Below are positions 23,361-31,819 of a stretch of DNA of 64,000 nucleotides, one piece after another. Each line of letters opens with the position of its first letter. The first letter of the stretch is position 1. A program made the position numbers and the translations under genes. The stretch comes from Brevibacillus humidisoli (lineage in GTDB: Bacteria > Bacillota > Bacilli > Brevibacillales > Brevibacillaceae), in assembly GCF_020923435.1 (NCBI RefSeq), contig NZ_CP087263.1, positions 2,871,970 through 2,935,969 on the forward strand, in the 5' to 3' direction. The notes beneath the pieces are model-generated. The model did not search any database, was not told the DNA's origin, and worked only from the letters and a program-made list of their open reading frames with translations.

Positions 23361-24692
23361 TCAACCCACTGACTCATCTCCAGTCCCGCTATACTTCTGA
23401 TCAATCTCCTCCTTCATCTCTTCGTAGGACTTCTCCGTAAGCGTCAGCAGATACTCGATCAGTTCCTCTTTCGAACGGGTCACAAACGCTTCCCGCGCTT
23501 CCCGTTGTTCGGTAAAATACGCCTTTGCCTCGCTACCGATCTTTCGCGCAGCGTACAGATAATCAATCGCAGCGCCCAGATTGAGGCTTTCCCGCCAGTT
23601 TTTCTCGTACCAGTCTTTGTCATATCGCTCGATCCACTTGTGCCGATCGATACGGACCGCCTCCGCCTCCGAGAGGGCGTTCTGCTTCCACTTCTCCCAT
23701 CTCTCGGCGATTTCTTTTGCCCTCTCCAACTCCTGCTTAAACTGCTCCTGGTTGGTCACGTTGGCGTATAATCCTTCAGCAGCTTGGGCAATCGCCTTTA
23801 GCTGCTTCTGGCCATCGGCATTCACATCGAACCCGATGACATTAAGCAGCGGCATGATCTCAGACTGGGACAGCTCTTTGGCCACGGCAATGGGATCACC
23901 GTCACAGGTCTCAATCCCGTCGCTGACCAGATAGATCACATTGGTATTCTTGTCCGCATCCAACCCTGCCATATCGTTTTGAGCGAGCCTCAAGGAACCG
24001 GCAATTGGCGTCCAACCAGTCGGTTCAAACCGCTCCAGCGCTGCCTTGATCTCCTCTGCATCGTAAGGCTGCAGCGGATAGACCAGCTCACTGCTGCTGC
24101 AGGAGAGTTCTTTGTGCTCATCGGCATTGCTGCCCTTATGCCCGTAGACGCGCAGCGAGACATTGGCCCCCTCCGGCAGCGATTGGGCAAACTCCTGAAT
24201 TGCTTCTTTGGCCAACTGCATCTTCCTCTTTTCTCCAATCTTCCCTGCCATGCTGCCGCTGGCATCGAGGATGATCTCCACGTTGAAATGCTCTTTAAAA
24301 TGAAAACGGGCATCCTCCAGGTCAGGACTGCCGAATGACGCCATTCTCCAGCGATCGACTACCGACTGTGGACTGAGGTAGTCTTCTGTAAATAGCGAGT
24401 TCAGTTTGACCCAATACATCGGCAGCATCTCGGGATTCAAGCCGTCCGGCAGGTTAGGCAGCTGGTCGAGCACCTGTTGGATCGTCTGGTTATGCGGGTA
24501 ATCGGACAGATAAAAATGGGTACCGGCAAACGGTCCCGGTTGGACGACGACCAACTCTTGGGTTGTTTGGGGCAGTTGAGGCTTCTCAGCAGAGGAACCC
24601 GGGGGGGATGCACTGGGTGAACAGCCACTAAGCAGGCCCAGAAGCAAGCTACTGGTCATCAGTAGAAACAGCAATCGTTGTACGCAGCTCAT
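23361..24692 (-). CDS. VWA-domain lipoprotein 1 of the Tad locus
   Basis: 443 aa from ATG 24692 (AAGGCGG 8 nt upstream). Lipobox LLSGCS. A Pro/Ser linker leads to an about 80-residue N-terminal region (PGPFAGTHFYLSDYP...), then a von Willebrand A domain with a complete MIDAS: DASGSMAG, T in PTGWTPIAG, D in LVSDGIETCDGD. Cys residues in KELSCSSSEL and IETCDG are shared with the second VWA protein and could pair. The C-terminus is a charged helical region. Closest in type to YfbK/BatA-like Ca-binding VWA proteins. Likely extracellular, membrane-anchored; last core gene of the Tad cluster. Confidence 0.85.
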   Translation of the reverse strand: MSCVQRLLFLLMTSSLLLGLLSGCSPSASPPGSSAEKPQLPQTTQELVVVQPGPFAGTHFYLSDYPHNQTIQQVLDQLPNLPDGLNPEMLPMYWVKLNSLFTEDYLSPQSVVDRWRMASFGSPDLEDARFHFKEHFNVEIILDASGSMAGKIGEKRKMQLAKEAIQEFAQSLPEGANVSLRVYGHKGSNADEHKELSCSSSELVYPLQPYDAEEIKAALERFEPTGWTPIAGSLRLAQNDMAGLDADKNTNVIYLVSDGIETCDGDPIAVAKELSQSEIMPLLNVIGFDVNADGQKQLKAIAQAAEGLYANVTNQEQFKQELERAKEIAERWEKWKQNALSEAEAVRIDRHKWIERYDKDWYEKNWRESLNLGAAIDYLYAARKIGSEAKAYFTEQREAREAFVTRSKEELIEYLLTLTEKSYEEMKEEIDQKYSGTGDESVG

Positions 24693-24786
24693 CTGTCTCA
24701 CCGCCTTGTTACGATGGTATGGATCGGTAAATGTGTCTGGGCTGTTTTTTTAAAGGTCGATGCACGCGTGTGAGAAATAGGCATGG

Positions 24787-25455
24787 TTACGGAAAGAAGG
24801 CAGCCGTGCTGAAGCCGACGGCATCCAAGAAACCCACTTGTCTGCTTTGCGCAGTCTGATACACCTGCTCTTCATAGGAAGGCATGAACTCCAAGCCGAA
24901 CGTAACTGACTCATACTCAACCGCAGCTTTTACTTCGATTCGATCATCACTGGTAAACATCTTGATTGTATAGTCGGACTGTGAAGCTCCATTCTCAGCT
25001 AAGATGGTATGCACCGCCTGTTTCACCTTTGCACGAGACGCTAGCAGACCTGCAGATACATATGCTTGCAGTTCGAGATTACCGGGCAGCATAGAGGACA
25101 ATACATTATCGATGGCCGCATAATGAATCTCACTATCCGCCCAACCTGTATGGCGAGACCGCAGTTGGGCCTTCTCCTTTTGGACCAAGGGCCAAATAAA
25201 TACCGGGTCTTCCAATCGGGCTATCGATCGATCATACCGATCAATCGCATCTTCAATCTCTTCATACACCGCTTTGGTCGCAGCAAAGGTGGCTTGCTGG
25301 GCAGTGTTGGCCGCCTGCTGCTTATCCACGAAAACCGTTGAAAAATTAAAAAGCGCAACAAACAGGGTGAAGATCATGAAGTAGAAAATCGTCATGGAAA
25401 AGATCGTGATATTCCCACGTTCTTCGCGCAACAGAACAAACAATTGCTTTCCCAT
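24787..25455 (-). CDS. TadG-like pseudopilin without VWA domain
   Basis: 222 aa from ATG 25455 (AGGTGA upstream). N-terminal REERGNITIFSMTIFYFMIFTLFVALFNF is the type IVb-like hydrophobic segment typical of TadE/TadG proteins (putative Flp pilus-assembly TadG-like). The rest is soluble and extracellular: helical linker DKQQAANTAQQATFAATKAVY and a beta-rich C-terminus. Proteobacterial TadG carries a VWA domain; here it is missing and two VWA lipoproteins sit nearby instead. Next to tadE. Confidence 0.75.
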   Translation of the reverse strand: MGKQLFVLLREERGNITIFSMTIFYFMIFTLFVALFNFSTVFVDKQQAANTAQQATFAATKAVYEEIEDAIDRYDRSIARLEDPVFIWPLVQKEKAQLRSRHTGWADSEIHYAAIDNVLSSMLPGNLELQAYVSAGLLASRAKVKQAVHTILAENGASQSDYTIKMFTSDDRIEVKAAVEYESVTFGLEFMPSYEEQVYQTAQSRQVGFLDAVGFSTAAFFP

Positions 25456-25513
25456 ATCCATCACCTGATTTCTCGGTTCCCAGGCACCCGGGTTCGTGTC
25501 GTGGTCGGGAGGT

Positions 25514-25936
25514 TTAGTGGATCTTCCGGCTGCGCAGCTCCTGCTCGATCGGAATGGCTAGGTATTGCTCATCTTCGTCCACTACATTTTTTGTGATGAT
25601 GTCCGGTAGAAAGGTAAGGTTAAAGGAAACATCCACATTCACCGTGAAATACCCGTCAGATGTTGTGTTTGAGATGGAGAGGCTATCAAAGGTTAATGTT
25701 TCGCCTACGGTTTCCACGATCTTCTCCGCCGCCTGCTCCGCCTCACTCTCGTTTTCGGTTATCGAATATACCTTAGCCGCCTCATTGGCTGCCGATTGGG
25801 TGACAATCACCGCATAGACGCCCATCAGAAACTGCCATAACACCAGCATGCCGATAAATACGGCGGGCAGGATACCGATGAATTCAACGGTGACCGAACC
25901 TTTTTGGTTGTTGAAATAACCCTGTTTTGAAGCCAT
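25514..25936 (-). CDS. TadE-like pseudopilin
   Basis: 140 aa. N-terminal NNQKGSVTVEFIGILPAVFIGMLVLWQF has the G/S-x4-E pattern of a prepilin cleavage site with Glu5 and a hydrophobic helix, as in TadE. Acidic extracellular part of about 95 residues. Minor pilin or tether of the Tad pilus. The maturing prepilin peptidase is not encoded in the window. Confidence 0.8.
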   Translation of the reverse strand: MASKQGYFNNQKGSVTVEFIGILPAVFIGMLVLWQFLMGVYAVIVTQSAANEAAKVYSITENESEAEQAAEKIVETVGETLTFDSLSISNTTSDGYFTVNVDVSFNLTFLPDIITKNVVDEDEQYLAIPIEQELRSRKIH

Positions 25937-25968
25937 TTCCTATTCATCTCCCGCAAGGACATCTCTTA

Positions 25969-26676
25969 TTAGTCTGCCAACGGTTCGGGGCTACGCTCCC
26001 CGTGCATATCATTCCGCCATTTTCGAACGTAAAACGTGATCAAAACAACCATAAACGGGTAGATGATCATATTTAACATAATTTGACTAAACAGAAAGGC
26101 GGCATAATTGCTTGTAACCATAGATATTCCGAATAAACCAGTGAAGCCAATCAGCCACTCTACGACACTCATTACCAACAGCAGACCAAAAAGCGGTAGA
26201 AAATTCCTCTTCCCCAGTTGAAAAGCTACTTGCCAACTTTTCCACGCAGACTGGTCTTTCATTACGACCAAGAATGGTGTGAGGAAAAAAAGCGTTAGTA
26301 CTATCAGACCTGGAACAATAAACAGGAGCGACCCCATCAGTACCAGCAAAACGTACAGCAGACCAAACAAAAAGACGGAGAACCCATGTACAAAAAATGT
26401 GCGGAACGCTCTACGCAGCCCCTTCTCTTCTCCTTCAACCTCACTTTGCACATATTGAACAAACGGTAGTTGGCCTACGAAGAAAAACAATAACATGTAA
26501 AACGTATTAACAACATCGCCAAAGGCATTTGTATCTGTTAACACCGTCCAGAAGTAAACGTAATTTGTCACAAAGGTGTGAAGCAGAGAAAAGGGCAACA
26601 CGATGGCGAACGCCAACAACAGCAGATATTCAATATTTCTCGCGTAAAATATTACACTTTGTTTAAAAGGATGCAT
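25969..26676 (-). CDS. Polytopic membrane protein of unknown function in Tad locus
   Basis: 235 aa from ATG 26676 (AGGTGA upstream; GTG 26685 overlaps it). About six TM helices with a central conserved-looking loop FFLTPFLVVMKDQSAWKSWQ, similar in style to the glycerophosphodiesterase membrane-domain/UPF0259 class. Lies between the 289-aa protein and tadE, so it could be an inner-membrane accessory of the pilus. AT-rich relative to the tad core. Confidence 0.7.
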   Translation of the reverse strand: MHPFKQSVIFYARNIEYLLLLAFAIVLPFSLLHTFVTNYVYFWTVLTDTNAFGDVVNTFYMLLFFFVGQLPFVQYVQSEVEGEEKGLRRAFRTFFVHGFSVFLFGLLYVLLVLMGSLLFIVPGLIVLTLFFLTPFLVVMKDQSAWKSWQVAFQLGKRNFLPLFGLLLVMSVVEWLIGFTGLFGISMVTSNYAAFLFSQIMLNMIIYPFMVVLITFYVRKWRNDMHGERSPEPLAD

Positions 26677-26796
26677 GACCGTCACCTGTTTTCAATCTTG
26701 ATTTTACCGAGTGAGTAAATGTTGAGTAAGCATCGTAGTGTTTACGTTAATCTGATTAGATATAGCACCGGTCAAAACAAAGTTGAAGGGAATTTA

Positions 26797-27666
26797 TTAC
26801 TCGTTTCTCAAACCATCTATAAACACTCGTTTTAAATCAAACTCCGCCCTTCGCTCATACATTTTCATCATTTGTTCAATTCCGCGTTCGCCCGGTGCAA
26901 AGGTTACGGGTTGACCATGTTCATCTTTTTCAAACCCACTAAGTGACCGACGTAACTTTTTCAAAGAATCTGGATCAAGGTACTTTTTAATGAGTTGCAG
27001 CAGTTGACCTACAGTAGACCTTACCTGAAGATCTACCTGATTGTGATGCTGATTTAAGAACGTTCTGATTCGTCGAACCAAGGGAAGAGACTCCAACTGC
27101 TTACGTCCTTCTGCATACATGGTTCGCTGCCACTCTCTCATCAGTTTGCGCATTTGCTCAACATCTTCGGGTGTCAAGGTATAATTTCTTTTCTCATGCA
27201 CAGTATCATCTACTTGCTGCATTTCATCGTAGATTTCCTGTAACCGTTGTTGACCGGTGTAGATAGTTTGCAAGGATTGTCGGAAACTATGCCAATCCTC
27301 CTGAATCTCTAGAAAACTAGGGAAAGATGAACACTCGGGTTCCAGTTGATCAAGTAATGCCATCATGTTTTGAATGGGCCAAATCGGTCGAGCTTTGTCA
27401 CGACTTAACTTGTCAGTCCCTTCCGCCACTATACTGTTATAATTTCCAACCATTACGGCAATTTTCTCTGCTTCATCACGCGATACCACCTGGGCATATA
27501 GATCCAAAATTAAAATCCCGGCTCTACTTCCTGTCCGTTTGTAATAGACATAATAGTATTCGCTATCGTTCCACTTAAACGTGTAAGGAAACAGCGTGGC
27601 ACTTTCCAACCATTTTTTGTATTTTTTTATTTGTGCCTTAATTTCTGGTGTCTCTACCGCTTTCAT
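26797..27666 (-). CDS. Unknown cytoplasmic protein linked to the pentad-repeat protein
   Basis: 289 aa, no signal peptide or TM. The first about 85 residues form a compact alpha/beta-looking domain (FPYTFKWNDSEYYYVYYKR... GILILDLYAQVVSRDEAEKIA); the remainder is helical, with charged coiled-coil-like segments about 130-205. Starts 24 nt after the stop of the secreted repeat protein, GGGGGATATCAG before ATG, so it is translationally close to it. It may be a chaperone, inhibitor or assembly partner; I recognise no family. AT-rich. Confidence 0.7.
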   Translation of the reverse strand: MKAVETPEIKAQIKKYKKWLESATLFPYTFKWNDSEYYYVYYKRTGSRAGILILDLYAQVVSRDEAEKIAVMVGNYNSIVAEGTDKLSRDKARPIWPIQNMMALLDQLEPECSSFPSFLEIQEDWHSFRQSLQTIYTGQQRLQEIYDEMQQVDDTVHEKRNYTLTPEDVEQMRKLMREWQRTMYAEGRKQLESLPLVRRIRTFLNQHHNQVDLQVRSTVGQLLQLIKKYLDPDSLKKLRRSLSGFEKDEHGQPVTFAPGERGIEQMMKMYERRAEFDLKRVFIDGLRNE

Positions 27667-27690
27667 CTGATATCCCCCGTCTGCACCACA

Positions 27691-28893
27691 TTAAAATCCG
27701 AACCAGGATTTAACCTTATTGAAACCTTTCTTGACTGCATCCACGGTTCCTTTGATTACTTTTCTGCCCGTTTTCGAATTAGCCCATTTAGCGACCATGC
27801 TACCTACGCTTAACACCGTTCCAACTACGATTAATCCTCCCGCTACTGCTTGGACTGCGGGAATCGGAACGCGTGAAATCATCATTCCTACGTTGGTCAT
27901 GGAATCTCCCACATTACCCACCATACCAATCACTGCATCGGTTTTTTCCTGGTCATTTTTTGCATTTTCGTAAGCAAGTTTATTATTAGCGAATTCGGAT
28001 AGAGACAGTCCCAATCCTACAGCACCCAAATATGGGTTTGCTTTGGGTACATCCAGATTGAGGTTGCTACTTTTCGAAAACCATGGTTTTAAGTTGTTTG
28101 TCCCCTGTCCAAAACGTCGGTAATTCGTTTCAACGGCATTTCTTGCGTCTTGAAAATACCTACGCGCATCAAAAGCGTCATAAACTTTCAACCCCGCATC
28201 AGCAAGATCGGCTGAGAATTCAAAAGCTTCGTTTCCTTTTGAACCTAGCTTGTAGATCTCCAAAAACTGGCGGCCTTTCAGGTTCAACACTTTGCCTTTT
28301 AAAGTACTTTGATCAAAGTCAGGTGCACTCAACTCTTCAACAAATACAACGGTATGATTTAAAATCCCTGTCGTCGATTTTAACGCATCCAGAGCTGTTG
28401 GACCCTTTCGCTCCGATGCGTTTGGTTGATCCAAGCCTGGTTGGTTCAACTCTGGAACAAGGGATTCTGGTTGCTGTGGATTTGGATTCCCTAGGGTTGG
28501 AATACCAGTTTGAGGAATCTCCAGATCTGGTGACTGTGCATTTGGAACTTCCAAACCGGGTATTTGTGACCCCGGCGCCTCGAGCCCTGGTACATCCAAG
28601 TCTGGTACTTGTAACTGTGGTACATCTGACTTAGGAACATTTAGTTCCGGTCTATCCCACTCAGGAGCTTGTAGATCAGGAGCATCCCACTCAGGAGCTT
28701 GTAAGTCTGGAGTATCCCAATTGGGTGGTTCCATCTCCGGTACTTCCCATTCCGGGTTATTCAATTCAGGAACCTGGTATTTCGGTGCTTCAAGATTTAC
28801 TTCTGCGAACGCAACGAGGGGTAAAAAGTTCATGAAAAGAATCAGAAACGCAAACATTCCGGCCCATATCGGGCCTCTTACTAATTTCCTCAC
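27691..28893 (-). CDS. Secreted protein with 24 proline pentad repeats and hydrophobic C-terminal domain
   Basis: 400 aa from GTG 28893 (GGGAGGG upstream). Signal peptide about 1-30 (ends VAFA-E). Residues 37-157 show Pro at every fifth position without a break, as P-(E/D)-(L/W)-x-x units, which would make an extended stalk. A helical region (about 165-300) follows, then Gly-rich hydrophobic stretches (AVAGGLIVVGTVLSVGSMVA) and a basic amphipathic tail KKGFNKVKSWFGF. The C-terminus resembles membrane-active or toxin-like tails in general character only. Located between VWA lipoprotein 2 and the 289-aa protein, so likely exported or displayed with the Tad system. Confidence 0.75.
   Translation of the reverse strand: MRKLVRGPIWAGMFAFLILFMNFLPLVAFAEVNLEAPKYQVPELNNPEWEVPEMEPPNWDTPDLQAPEWDAPDLQAPEWDRPELNVPKSDVPQLQVPDLDVPGLEAPGSQIPGLEVPNAQSPDLEIPQTGIPTLGNPNPQQPESLVPELNQPGLDQPNASERKGPTALDALKSTTGILNHTVVFVEELSAPDFDQSTLKGKVLNLKGRQFLEIYKLGSKGNEAFEFSADLADAGLKVYDAFDARRYFQDARNAVETNYRRFGQGTNNLKPWFSKSSNLNLDVPKANPYLGAVGLGLSLSEFANNKLAYENAKNDQEKTDAVIGMVGNVGDSMTNVGMMISRVPIPAVQAVAGGLIVVGTVLSVGSMVAKWANSKTGRKVIKGTVDAVKKGFNKVKSWFGF
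28420..28785 (-). repeat. 15-nt-period repeat encoding proline pentads
   Basis: Coding repeat with an exact 15-nt period through about 24 units. Neighbouring units share longer 30-nt blocks (the DLQAPEWDAP-type pair occurs twice), which points to recent expansion by duplication. Confidence 0.85.
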
Positions 28894-28938
28894 ATTTTAC
28901 CCTCCCATTTTTTACACAGCTAGAATATTTTTACGACT

Positions 28939-30369
28939 CTATTGCTTGGTCTCATTGCTTTTTGTATTCTCGTTATACTTTTGATGGATGGCTTCAATGG
29001 TTTCTTTGTAGGTTTTGTTATTCAGTGAGTTCAGAAATTTTTTCTGTTCATCTCCCAAACTCTTAGCCCTTTTGTAATGTTCTTTTCTTAACTTAACAAT
29101 TTCATCAATTATATCTTTGGAAACATAGTCCTCTAAATCAGATTCTGCTAGTCGTAAATGATGATTCTCATCACCTGCTGAAAAAACCCATTCAAGAGCA
29201 AATGCGCCGATATCCAGCATACGCCTTACTCGGGTTGAATTAGCATCTTGAGATGCCTCAAACCTCCACTTTCGCCATTTTTGCGCCACTTCTTCCGCTT
29301 TCTCAAATTCTTCCCGTAGTTCCTTTTGATTCTGGATCAACACGTAACGACCATTCGCGGCCTTTGCTACCTCTTTTAGCTGCTGCTGTCCTTCCCCATC
29401 CACACCAAATCCAATCACATTGACCAGCGGAGTAATCTCAGAGTCGGCCAGCTGTTTTGCCACTTCTACTGGATTTCCATCGCACGTCTCAATTCCGTCA
29501 CTGACCAGATAGATGATGTTGGTATTCTTCTCCCCAGACAGGCCCTTTAAATCGTTTTGCGCTTCTTGTAAGGAGCGGGCAATGGGCGTATACCCGGTGG
29601 GCTGGAATTGATTGAGGGCAGTCTGCAACTTTTCCGCGTCGTAGGGTTGCAGATCATACACCAATTCACTGCTACCGCATGACAGTTCTTTATCCGATTC
29701 TTGACTACTACCTTTATGTCCATATACGCGAAGGGCGACATGGGCTTCTTCCGGCAAAGACTCCGCAAAGGACTTGATCGCTTCTTTCGCTGCTTCCATT
29801 TTTGTCTTGCCTCCCACTTTGCCCGCCATGCTTCCACTAGCGTCCAGAATGATCTCTACGTTGTACTGTTCTTTAAACTGATATCGGGGATCGTCTATCT
29901 CTGGGTTCCCGAATGAAGCCATTTTGATCTCATCAATGAGCTGCTGGGGATCAGGATAATCCTCTGCAAACAAGCCCAATAGAGCAAGGAAGTACATCTC
30001 GATGATCTCGTCATCGGGGTTATCGATGTTGGGAAACTGCCGTAGAATTGATTCTATTTCCTCTCGATGTTCTGAATAAGAAACACCGGCAAAGCGTCCT
30101 GGAGCAAAGGCGGCAAACTCTTCTGCTGTTTCTGGGATCTTTTCAATCCCTTCAGGAATCATCGCTTGTAAATCCTTTATTTTTTCTTCACGGCTTGTTG
30201 TTTGATCCGTCTTGTCATCAGATTGACTGGGATATTCCGCCTTTTCTTTATCAGTTGTTTTGGTTACGGTTTCTGGAGAAGGTTCGTTTTGTTTTCCCTC
30301 ATCTGGAGAACAAGCGCTCAACATGGTAAAGAGGAGGATAGTTACCCCTAATAGCTTGATATTTCTCAT
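28939..30369 (-). CDS. VWA-domain lipoprotein 2 of the Tad locus
   Basis: 476 aa from ATG 30369 (GGGGGG 9 nt upstream; the in-frame TTG 30375 is too close). Lipobox MLSACS, then a Glu/Lys/Thr/Ser-rich linker of about 60 residues. Same architecture as VWA lipoprotein 1: PGRFAGVSYSEH-type pre-domain, MIDAS DASGSMAG, TGYTPIAR and SDGIETCDGN, shared cysteines, charged helical C-terminus with predicted coiled coil. Clearly a paralogue. It sits directly after the pilin gene. Role in pilus tip, adhesion or assembly is inferred from VWA domains in TadG-type proteins. Confidence 0.85.
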   Translation of the reverse strand: MRNIKLLGVTILLFTMLSACSPDEGKQNEPSPETVTKTTDKEKAEYPSQSDDKTDQTTSREEKIKDLQAMIPEGIEKIPETAEEFAAFAPGRFAGVSYSEHREEIESILRQFPNIDNPDDEIIEMYFLALLGLFAEDYPDPQQLIDEIKMASFGNPEIDDPRYQFKEQYNVEIILDASGSMAGKVGGKTKMEAAKEAIKSFAESLPEEAHVALRVYGHKGSSQESDKELSCGSSELVYDLQPYDAEKLQTALNQFQPTGYTPIARSLQEAQNDLKGLSGEKNTNIIYLVSDGIETCDGNPVEVAKQLADSEITPLVNVIGFGVDGEGQQQLKEVAKAANGRYVLIQNQKELREEFEKAEEVAQKWRKWRFEASQDANSTRVRRMLDIGAFALEWVFSAGDENHHLRLAESDLEDYVSKDIIDEIVKLRKEHYKRAKSLGDEQKKFLNSLNNKTYKETIEAIHQKYNENTKSNETKQ

Positions 30370-30453
30370 TTCCAAATACCCCCCTACTTACTGGAAAACA
30401 ACTTCAGTGCTAAAAGCAAATCCTTCTAATTTATCGCTGTGTGAATGTATAAT

Positions 30454-30493
30454 CGTGTTGGTGGAGAGTTTTAAAGTTCTAACCACCAACACG
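30454..30493 (-). terminator. Hairpin after flp pilin gene
   Basis: CGTGTTGGTGG and CCACCAACACG form an 11-bp perfect stem with an 18-nt loop, 44 nt after the pilin stop. No T-run follows. Probably a processing or stabilising hairpin that raises pilin mRNA relative to downstream genes. Confidence 0.65.
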
Positions 30494-30536
30494 CATTATC
30501 TTCAACTTATAAGGAGAACCCCAAAAGCTGGATGTA

Positions 30537-30758
30537 TTATTTTCCGGCTATACCATTGATAATATCTGAAAGAGTCTGAGATACCGCTTCTCCTACGGAT
30601 TGCTCACCGTCCTTAAAGTAAGCAGCAATCGCAGTAAATATCGCCAATACCACACCAGCCAACGCAATCCACTCAATCGCCTGTGCACCTTTCTGATTTT
30701 GCAGTGTTTGCAACGCACCCATTGCCTTCACATAAGTCTTTTGCATGAAACGTTTCAT
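30537..30758 (-). CDS. flp: Flp-type major pilin
   Basis: 73 aa. Type IVb pilin precursor: basic leader of about 23 residues, then KGAQAIEWIALAGVVLAIF, in which G precedes the mature N-terminus and Glu occupies position 5 of the hydrophobic helix. The short C-terminal part (DGEQSVGEAVSQTLSDIINGIAGK) is typical of Flp subunits. Encoded after tadC rather than at the head of the cluster. GGGAGAAATGAAAG before ATG 30758. Confidence 0.88.
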   Translation of the reverse strand: MKRFMQKTYVKAMGALQTLQNQKGAQAIEWIALAGVVLAIFTAIAAYFKDGEQSVGEAVSQTLSDIINGIAGK

Positions 30759-30879
30759 CTTTCATTTCTCCCTTCAAATGTATTCTTTTGGATAAATCCT
30801 GATGATACCGCTGTTACCATCTGCTATACCTCCCACACCGTCCGAACTCAACACCACCTCCCCAAAAGTACTTATTATT

Positions 30880-31815
30880 TCAGCGGAACAGCTCCTTAAA
30901 AATGCTGGCATTCTCCAAGATGTTCAGAACCATCAACCCGCCGATCAACATAATCGCAGTCGGCGCCACGACGAAGGTCGTAATCAAGGTCACTTTCGGC
31001 GATGCCTTGGCCGCCTTTTCCTTCACCAGTTCCTTCCGTATCCGCCGCATGTTCTCCGACTGTGCCTTAAACGTGACCGCGATGGGTACTCCCAACCTCA
31101 TGCCCTGCACCAGCGCCTTGATCAGCATCTGAAATTCCGGGTTGTCATTGCGCCGCAGCAGCTGCTCATACGCCTTTTCCCGCGGTACGCCGAGGTCCAG
31201 CTCCTGGTTGAAGCGGGAGAACTCCTCACGGATCGGTCCCTCAAAAAACTTGATCACTTCCCGCAGCGACTGATCTAGGCTTACCCCCGCCTGCAGGGTG
31301 ACGCTGACCGTATCCAAAAACTCAGGCAGGTCGTAACGCAGCTGATTCTGCCGCTCTGTTGCCTTCCTCTTGATCCAGATAATCGGCAAAAAATAGCCAA
31401 TCATCGGCCAGATCACCAAGCCAAACTGGGCAAAGGGAAAGCCCAGCAGGAAGAAGAAAAGTCCCACGATCAAGCCGAGCAGGGCAAGTACGATCTTGAT
31501 TCCCTGAAAACGAGCGACCGTCAGATCAAGCGGTCGGCCCGCTTTCAGCAACCAGTCCTCCACCTCGTGTGACTCGCTGAAAAAGTTAAAGCGCTGGCCC
31601 AATGCGGCGTAATCATCTCCGTAGCGGAGCAGGCGCTTCACCATACGCTCTGAAGAGGTTTCCGGCTTGCGGATGTTGTACGTTCTGTATCCGGTGACGT
31701 CATGCACATGGTCAATCAGCTTTTGTCGCTCAATTGTGTACCGGTACCATTCTTTAAGAAAGATGGCGAAGAAGAGCATGCACAAAAACAAGCTGGTGAT
31801 GATAAAGGCATCCAT
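30880..31815 (-). CDS. tadC: Tad pilus inner-membrane protein TadC
   Basis: 311 aa. Type II secretion F-domain protein: N-terminal TM, cytoplasmic region, a TM pair (about 105-150), the T2SF core YDLPEFLDTVSVTLQAGVSLDQSLREV, and C-terminal TM helices. Forms the platform with TadB. Starts 4 nt after the tadB stop. Confidence 0.92.
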   Translation of the reverse strand: MDAFIITSLFLCMLFFAIFLKEWYRYTIERQKLIDHVHDVTGYRTYNIRKPETSSERMVKRLLRYGDDYAALGQRFNFFSESHEVEDWLLKAGRPLDLTVARFQGIKIVLALLGLIVGLFFFLLGFPFAQFGLVIWPMIGYFLPIIWIKRKATERQNQLRYDLPEFLDTVSVTLQAGVSLDQSLREVIKFFEGPIREEFSRFNQELDLGVPREKAYEQLLRRNDNPEFQMLIKALVQGMRLGVPIAVTFKAQSENMRRIRKELVKEKAAKASPKVTLITTFVVAPTAIMLIGGLMVLNILENASIFKELFR

Positions 31816-31819
31816 AATT

